NCBI GenBank assembly: GCA_038248505.1 | Contig: JBBRXJ010000030.1 | Coordinates: 1 to 36,818, forward strand | Source: JBBRXJ01 sp038248505 | Lineage (GTDB): Bacteria > Bacteroidota > Bacteroidia > Bacteroidales > JBBRXJ01 | Reading direction: 5' to 3' | DNA length: 36,818 nt | In this document: one piece after another, positions 31,068 through 36,818 of the stretch | Position numbering within the stretch: position 1 is the stretch's first letter | Layout of the letters: each line of letters begins with the position of its first letter | Position numbers and translations under genes: made by a program | The notes under the pieces: generated by a model | Told to the model about the DNA's origin: nothing | Databases searched by the model: none | The model's input: only the letters and a program-made list of their open reading frames with translations

Positions 31068-33890
31068 ATGAATAGAATGTACAAGAAACTAATTGGAGTG
31101 CTAGCTTTAATGCTGTTTTTTTCTAACATGATGTATGCCCAATGGGATCAGCTCTCAACCATAGGAATTACAGGTGACAATATACTTGCAATCACTTCAG
31201 GTGATGCTAAGGTATTTGCCGCAACAAATTCAAATGGAATATATGTTTCGGCTGATGCTGGAGCGAACTGGTCTGCGCTTAACTCGGGCTTGCCTGCTGC
31301 AGTATCCATAAAATCAGTATTAACTTACAAGGATACCACCGTATTTGCTGGTGTAACCAATAATGGAGTGTATAAATTTTCAAAATCAAAAGGCAATTGG
31401 ACCAAATTAACGGGTGGTCTTCTTTTACCTACAAATCGCGAGTATAGCAAAATTCTAATTGTTGGCGATACTATTTTGGTTGCTACCAGAGGTAGTGGTA
31501 TATATAAATCATCTCTAACGACAACTAGCTGGAGTCTGGTATCCGTTTCAGGATTAAACCAAATAGTGAATGATATGCTTTATATTGGCGATACCATGCT
31601 TGTTGCTGGATGTGAAGTTACCAATGGATTTCATGTATACAATAAAACAACCAAATCATGGGTCTTATATGGCCCTGGCTTTGTGGCTAGTCCTAAAGTT
31701 AGAGCGCTAGCATATAGTAAAGACACAATTTATGCGGGTACAGACAATGGTGGCGTATATGTATCTGTTGTTGGTACATTTGTTTGGTCAAAAATTAAAA
31801 CTGGTTTACCAGCAAAAGCAACCAATGTACGTCATATTGTAATTAGTAACAATATGGTAACAGCTAGTTTTAATGGATGGGGTATTTATACCAGCCCTTT
31901 AGCACCTGCGGCCTTTTGGACAAGTATTAATACAGGTATTTCACCAAATTCAAATATAAACTATTTGCACATAAGTGGCATGAATGTATGGGGAGCAGCT
32001 CCTTATGGCCCAATTACTTTCAATGGAGCTACTTGGTTGGTAAAGACAACAGGAATGAATTCGCCTACAATAAATGGAATACGACGTTACAATTCCAAAC
32101 TTTATGCAATGACCGCAAGTGGTTTATATGAGTCGGCATCGGCAAATGGTGGTGATTGGTTAATAAAAGATTTAACGGGTGTTGGTATTAGTGATTATTT
32201 GGTTGGCGCTCAAATGACTTTAGCTATTGCTGATGGCCGTTTGTATAGTGAAGTTGCAGGTACACTTCAATTAGTTAATTATAGTGGTGTTGGTGTTGAC
32301 TCTGCAATAAATATAGGAATAAAAGGTTTTACAAATTTACTTGAAGTAAAAAACTTAGCGGATACTTTTTATTTTGCAGGTGTTTGGGAGGCTAAGCATG
32401 GTGTATATAAAACAAGTGATGCGGGCGCTACTTGGGCTCAATATAGTGCATTTAATGAGTTTGAAAATAAAGATAACGTAATTGATACAATTGGTTTACA
32501 AAGAGAAGGTCCAGCTGGTACTCGTGCCATTGTTAATAATCTTAATTACCTTAATGGTATTTTGTATTCAAGTGGTAAAAATGGATTGCAAATATCAACC
32601 GATATGAGTAATACTTGGTTTTGGAGATGGGGCAATTTATGTGTTAATACTGGTAATAGTAATATACGAAATGTCTTAGCTCGCTCTTATAAAGGACATG
32701 ATTATGTCTTTGTATGTACTGATGAAACAAATGGCGGCAGGCCACGTTTAAGTAGAACTCGTACAAATTATCTTGGTCGTACCTACGAGTTATCAAATGG
32801 AGTAGATTATTGTACTGCAAGTCCTGATACTGGGATTATTGGTTTAGCTGGTGGCGAAATTAAAACTATAGCCCAAGCAGGAGAAGATTTGCTATGGGTT
32901 GTACCTGGTGGTAGCGGAGTATATGTAAGCTATGACAATGGTTATAATTTCACATCTTTTAATACCAATTTAACAACAACCTATAATGTAAACGATAAGA
33001 TTTATTCACCTGCAACGGACTATTTGTATTTAACAGCAAGCACAGGAAAGTTTTTCCGCTATGACCTAATGGTTGGTATTAACTGGGCTGCTACTTATCC
33101 TCAATTAGGTGTAGTAGCTCCAACAACGGCTTCCATTAATGTTCAGGCTGATCGTCAAGGTTTTGCTTATGTAGTTGCATTGCCAGCTGACTCGGCTGCT
33201 CCTTCGGCTGCTATGATTCTTGCTGGTAAATCCGCATCAGGTGTAACAGCTATTTCAAAATCTGTTGTAGCTAATTACAACACTATGGCTACATTGAATA
33301 TTACTGGTTTAACTCCGCTTACCAACTATAAATTTTATGTAGTGGTACGAAGTGAAACGCTTAAATTTACATCTATTCAGAACTTTGCTGCAAAAACACC
33401 CGGATATACCGTTACATTTAATGTTTCGCCAGCTATTGCAGGTGTTAAAATTGCATTTAATGGCAGTGATTCATTAACGAATGCTTCTGGTTCTGTCGTA
33501 TTTACTAGTGTTGCTCCAGGCCTAAAAAAGGCATATTTATTAACAAGTGCAAGTTACGATACCGTACCCGATAGCACCAATGTTACAGGCAATACTATTG
33601 TAAATATTACATTAACAACAGCAAATGCGGCTATTGTTGCCGAAGGCTCAAAAGTATATCCTAATCCAGTAAGTGATGTTTTAAATGTTGAGCTAAACAA
33701 TGCTCTTGTTGGTGATCTTGTAATTAAAGTGGTAGCTACAAATGGTTCAGTAGTGAAACTGATTTCGGCTGTTAAAACAGCTGGCGTTTTTACTCAGGCT
33801 ATAGATATGTCTGATCTTGCAAAGGGCAGTTATATTGTTGATATTAAAGTAGCTGGTACTTCAGAAACGATTTCAATTATTAAAGAATAA
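31068..33890 (+). CDS. Secreted propeller-like protein with T9SS sorting domain
   Basis: This 940-aa protein has a signal peptide (LIGVLALMLFFSNMMYAQ). Residues ~30-650 carry BNR/Asp-box-like repeats such as GIYVSADAGANW, GVYKTSDAGATW and GVYVSYDNGYNF, as in beta-propellers of sialidase or photosystem-assembly type. Residues ~685-790 resemble Fn3 (ITGLTPLTNYKFYVV), ~790-850 a PEGA or carboxypeptidase-regulatory-like strand set (VAPGLKKAYLL). The last ~75 are a Por sorting domain (VYPNPVSDVLNVELNNA, GSYIVDIKVAG). It is probably exported by the type IX system and surface-bound or released. No catalytic residues can be assigned, so function is unknown. A terminator follows directly. Confidence 0.82.
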   Translation: MNRMYKKLIGVLALMLFFSNMMYAQWDQLSTIGITGDNILAITSGDAKVFAATNSNGIYVSADAGANWSALNSGLPAAVSIKSVLTYKDTTVFAGVTNNGVYKFSKSKGNWTKLTGGLLLPTNREYSKILIVGDTILVATRGSGIYKSSLTTTSWSLVSVSGLNQIVNDMLYIGDTMLVAGCEVTNGFHVYNKTTKSWVLYGPGFVASPKVRALAYSKDTIYAGTDNGGVYVSVVGTFVWSKIKTGLPAKATNVRHIVISNNMVTASFNGWGIYTSPLAPAAFWTSINTGISPNSNINYLHISGMNVWGAAPYGPITFNGATWLVKTTGMNSPTINGIRRYNSKLYAMTASGLYESASANGGDWLIKDLTGVGISDYLVGAQMTLAIADGRLYSEVAGTLQLVNYSGVGVDSAINIGIKGFTNLLEVKNLADTFYFAGVWEAKHGVYKTSDAGATWAQYSAFNEFENKDNVIDTIGLQREGPAGTRAIVNNLNYLNGILYSSGKNGLQISTDMSNTWFWRWGNLCVNTGNSNIRNVLARSYKGHDYVFVCTDETNGGRPRLSRTRTNYLGRTYELSNGVDYCTASPDTGIIGLAGGEIKTIAQAGEDLLWVVPGGSGVYVSYDNGYNFTSFNTNLTTTYNVNDKIYSPATDYLYLTASTGKFFRYDLMVGINWAATYPQLGVVAPTTASINVQADRQGFAYVVALPADSAAPSAAMILAGKSASGVTAISKSVVANYNTMATLNITGLTPLTNYKFYVVVRSETLKFTSIQNFAAKTPGYTVTFNVSPAIAGVKIAFNGSDSLTNASGSVVFTSVAPGLKKAYLLTSASYDTVPDSTNVTGNTIVNITLTTANAAIVAEGSKVYPNPVSDVLNVELNNALVGDLVIKVVATNGSVVKLISAVKTAGVFTQAIDMSDLAKGSYIVDIKVAGTSETISIIKE

Positions 33891-33910
33891 GGTTTTAATA
33901 TACTATATGA

Positions 33911-33943
33911 AAGCCTCGCAGTTTTTACTGCGAGGCTTTTTTT
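33911..33943 (+). terminator. Rho-independent terminator after the 940-aa gene
   Basis: AAGCCTCGCAGT (33911-33922) pairs perfectly with ACTGCGAGGCTT (33927-33938) over a TTTT loop, followed by T's to 33943. A strong 12-bp stem, 20 bp after the stop codon. Confidence 0.92.
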
Positions 33944-34125
33944 ATTATCAATCTCCCATCTCCACTGGCGGACATCCATATAATGACTATTAATACTTTG
34001 TTTGGTGTATGCTTAGTCACAATCAATAAAATAAGTTGGTGTATATATTATGTAAAATCATAATTGTTAAGGTGAAACAACCAGTAGTTTTTTTGCTAAC
34101 TTTAAATAACCTTAAAAAATAGAAT

Positions 34126-36818
34126 ATGAGAAAACTATTACTTCTTATCGTATTGCTTCCATTTTATTTCTGTGTTTTTCCTCAGACGCTTGAAGTGGAT
34201 TCGATTGTACGTATCGAAAAAACAGCAACATTTGATACCGTCATTGTAAAAAATGGAGGCCGACTTTATGTCGCTCATGAAGGTACACGTAGCTGGAAAA
34301 ATATGTTTATAATTAATAAGTACCTACGAGTTGATTCTGGTGGTAAGATTATAGGCATAGGTGATAGAGGATACATTGCTATAGGATCAAGTTATTTTAT
34401 TAATAATGCGGGTACCGATTCTATTGAGAATATTCGAATGAATATACTTGGTGGATTCATTACTATGGCAGGTCGTTATCCTACCATTTTGTATGATGTA
34501 ATGTGTGGTTGGGATAATAGAGGAATTATTCTTGATACGACACTTATTCTGAATGGGCCTATTTTTGAGGGCTATGGAAATCAAATTTATTTGAGAGGAC
34601 ATGAATTGGTTCTTGGTTCAAAAGCTTTTTTCAGAAATGTTCGTGAATCATATCAACCACTTTATCCAGAGAATGGTCAGATACGAGTGCAGATTCAGAA
34701 GGGCATAAACTACACTTTGCCAATAACAGTTCTAAATGGAAATATTCCCTATCGTACGGATGTTAATTTTAAATTGGCATCTAATTCTACTGTTAATGCA
34801 GATGCTTCTGTTGTATTAGCGTTTTATAGTGACAGTGTGCCTTCGTATGCAAAAGGTTTAGCCCTTAAACATTTTATGAGTCAGTTTGTAAATATTCGAT
34901 TTGTTAACATCCCTAGCCCTATTCTAGATTTGAATTGCAATGCAGCATTTAATGTGCAGGATGGTAAATTTCCATTATTGAATGGAAATTCTGATTTCTT
35001 ATTGAATGCATTTTGGAATGGTAGTTCATGGCTTTATGGTAATCCTTTTAATAAAGCTATGCGTACAATGGAATGGAAAGGAATAACAAGTGATGGAACT
35101 CTTGCTCTTGGTCGCGATTTTGGAGTAAATTCTAAACTTTGTTATTCTCCTGATTCGGCCTCCCTTATTAGAATAGATAAGAATAGCGCAATTGTAAAAT
35201 GGACTGTTGATTCGTCTGCTACTGCTTATAATATTAAATATCGCAAGCAGGGGGTGTCTACATGGAGTATCTTGGATCACTCATCATTAATCACAAAAGA
35301 TACCATTAATGCTATTGATTCAGGATATAAATATATTGTAAAGATTCAAAGTGTTTGTGCCTCTGATTCAGCTTTAAATACTAAGTTAGTTGAATTTAAA
35401 ACAGGCATGCCCGGATATCGTGTTAATGCAAATGGCTTAATATCATATTGGGTAACAAAGCCAGATACGCTGATGCCTGATATTTTTATTGATAGCCTTC
35501 GTATTCGTAATAACGGTGTTTTGCAAGCAACATCCAATATTATGATTAATAAAGTGACTATTGTGGAAAACGGTGGAAGTCTTTATCTTGATGAGTTTTC
35601 ATTGAAAGGTGCTTGTAAGTCGTATGTTTTAGCCGGCGCAACTCTTAGATATTCTTCAAAATATATAAGTGGTGGAGAATTCCCTACTCTTAATGCTTTT
35701 AATAATACATCACTTACAAAGACGATGAATCAAAATGCAACGTATTGGCTCAATGGCAATATAGAAGGGGGAGATGGACAAGTGATTACGAACGAATTTC
35801 CGCAAATATCAAAAGTTTTGAGATTATCGGGTGGTAGGGTTTCGTTAAATCGATCATCGAGTATTATGATTTCTGATAAAATAATTTTTGATGCAGGTTC
35901 AATGAGATTGATGAGTGGAGATGTGATGCTTCAAATAGAAGGCAGTGAATTTATAAATAATGTTGATACCTTAGTATTGGATGGGGTTAAATTGCTTTTT
36001 AATGGAAATACCCTATTGAAAGGTGCTGGGAGTTTTCTTAAAACGAGTGAATTACTTATAGGTATTCGTATGAAAAAAGCGAGTTTAACCCTTGAGCAAG
36101 ATGTTCAGGCAATGAACAAATTTTTTCTTGATAGCGGTAAACTCGTATTGAATAATCATCGATTAATGATTTCAAGCATTGATAAAACCAAGGGCCATAT
36201 CATTACTAATTTAGGAGGATGTATTGAGTACTTAATTAAAGACTATCGTATACTCAGATTGCCTTTTGGTAGTGGTTTCCCAAATGATACGGCTACTTTG
36301 TTTTTTAATCCTATAAATGGAATTTTGGGTGAAAATGCGCGCTTCAAAATAGAAATGATTGACACAGCTCATTATGCTAAAGGTAAAGCTCCAGTTGATT
36401 TTCTAAAGCGCTATGTGCGTATAACTCCATTGGATATTACAAATCCAATTTACAATGTTTCATATAAATACCTCAGTTCAGATATAAATGGAGTAGAATC
36501 TTTTATGGAGAATAGCCTGTATCAAAATGCAGCATGGAAAATGGATGGCTCATGTATTGATTCTGTTAAAAATATTGTTTCATGGAAATCAATTAGTGGT
36601 ATTGCTGAACTTACTGCTGGTAATTTTATGGGTTTTGATACCGCTCACGTTACAGATTTGAAAACTTATGATATCAATACATCTGCGGCTACCGTATCAT
36701 TTAAATTTAATGATGAGGGCGTTAAAAAATGGTTTATTTATTATGCTGAAATTGCGTCAAGCACTTGGTTGGTCGACTCAACGTTTAGTTTTACAAAACG
36801 CATCACTGCATTGAATCC
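34126..36818 (+). CDS. Large secreted beta-rich protein, open at the window end
   Basis: ATG 34126 opens a frame with no stop through 36818, at least 897 codons. I checked it line by line from 35401 to the end and read the start through to that point. It begins with a signal peptide (LLLLIVLLPFYFCVFPQ). The body has repeated short strands such as VIVKNGGRLYV, LRIRNNGVLQA and VTIVENGGSLYL, suggesting a solenoid or beta-helix. Fn3-like modules occur near residues ~355-430 (AYNIKYRKQG) and again at the edge (SAATVSFKFNDEGVKKW). A GNFMGFD segment near 830 resembles cell-adhesion-type extracellular proteins. A T9SS sorting domain would be expected beyond the edge, but is not visible. Likely surface adhesin or structural protein; function unknown. 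Confidence 0.8.
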   Translation, partial: MRKLLLLIVLLPFYFCVFPQTLEVDSIVRIEKTATFDTVIVKNGGRLYVAHEGTRSWKNMFIINKYLRVDSGGKIIGIGDRGYIAIGSSYFINNAGTDSIENIRMNILGGFITMAGRYPTILYDVMCGWDNRGIILDTTLILNGPIFEGYGNQIYLRGHELVLGSKAFFRNVRESYQPLYPENGQIRVQIQKGINYTLPITVLNGNIPYRTDVNFKLASNSTVNADASVVLAFYSDSVPSYAKGLALKHFMSQFVNIRFVNIPSPILDLNCNAAFNVQDGKFPLLNGNSDFLLNAFWNGSSWLYGNPFNKAMRTMEWKGITSDGTLALGRDFGVNSKLCYSPDSASLIRIDKNSAIVKWTVDSSATAYNIKYRKQGVSTWSILDHSSLITKDTINAIDSGYKYIVKIQSVCASDSALNTKLVEFKTGMPGYRVNANGLISYWVTKPDTLMPDIFIDSLRIRNNGVLQATSNIMINKVTIVENGGSLYLDEFSLKGACKSYVLAGATLRYSSKYISGGEFPTLNAFNNTSLTKTMNQNATYWLNGNIEGGDGQVITNEFPQISKVLRLSGGRVSLNRSSSIMISDKIIFDAGSMRLMSGDVMLQIEGSEFINNVDTLVLDGVKLLFNGNTLLKGAGSFLKTSELLIGIRMKKASLTLEQDVQAMNKFFLDSGKLVLNNHRLMISSIDKTKGHIITNLGGCIEYLIKDYRILRLPFGSGFPNDTATLFFNPINGILGENARFKIEMIDTAHYAKGKAPVDFLKRYVRITPLDITNPIYNVSYKYLSSDINGVESFMENSLYQNAAWKMDGSCIDSVKNIVSWKSISGIAELTAGNFMGFDTAHVTDLKTYDINTSAATVSFKFNDEGVKKWFIYYAEIASSTWLVDSTFSFTKRITALN

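Noticed and set aside
34387..35537. Three short minus-strand ORFs in this region
   Set aside because: They lie opposite the continuous plus-strand frame that starts at 34126, which has a signal peptide and recognisable modules.

Overview
The window looks like chromosomal DNA of a member of the Bacteroidota, probably an environmental, polysaccharide-degrading lineage. The evidence is AT-rich DNA, type IX secretion (Por) C-terminal sorting domains, lipoprotein sugar hydrolases, a TMTC-like membrane/TPR protein, a Nudix-type AraR-like regulator, and one clear TTTG-N19-TAnnTTTG promoter. I cannot name a genus. No rRNA, tRNA or CRISPR array was seen.

Layout. (1) 1-724: the 3' end of an IS1595-type transposase and a membrane-anchored GyrI-like protein. 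(2) 1006-5450: housekeeping genes on the plus strand: cyclophilin, YebC, class II fructose-bisphosphate aldolase with a terminator, and a large membrane/TPR protein. (3) 5460-18383: a divergent uronate/glycan catabolic locus. On the minus strand, in transcription order, are a T9SS-exported polysaccharide-deacetylase-like protein, KDG kinase, a 1291-aa GH2 beta-galactosidase lipoprotein and an inositol-monophosphatase-like enzyme. On the plus strand are kduI, a kduD-like SDR, a DUF4861-like lipoprotein and a GH3 lipoprotein with a PA14 insert, closed by a strong terminator. KduI, KduD and KdgK form a run of steps from 4-deoxy-5-keto-uronate to KDPG. GH2, GH3, DUF4861 and the deacetylase would trim the glycan. 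No SusC/SusD pair, polysaccharide lyase or KDPG aldolase lies in the window. (4) 18504-21398: a DHA2-like MFS exporter and a lone tyrosine recombinase with an unusual N-terminal half. (5) 21757-30357: a long minus-strand run that reads AraR-like Nudix regulator, FucI-family isomerase, AraD, AraB, ABC ATPase, HAD phosphatase and two ABC-2 permeases. The first four genes form a coherent L-arabinose pathway in which the FucI-type enzyme takes the place of canonical AraA. (6) 30358-31067: a gene-poor spacer with operator-like palindromes and a nested GC-rich inverted repeat about 380 bp long. (7) 31068-36818: two secreted proteins, a 940-aa propeller-like T9SS cargo and an open-ended giant beta-rich protein that runs off the window.

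The observations I think most worth following up are the nested inverted repeat at 30464-30840, the AraR-like gene with a broken Nudix box and a triple half-site beside it, the FucI-family isomerase as a presumed arabinose isomerase, the recombinase with Asn in the HxxR motif, the deacetylase with Asp replacing a metal His, and the HAD phosphatase embedded in an ABC exporter cluster.
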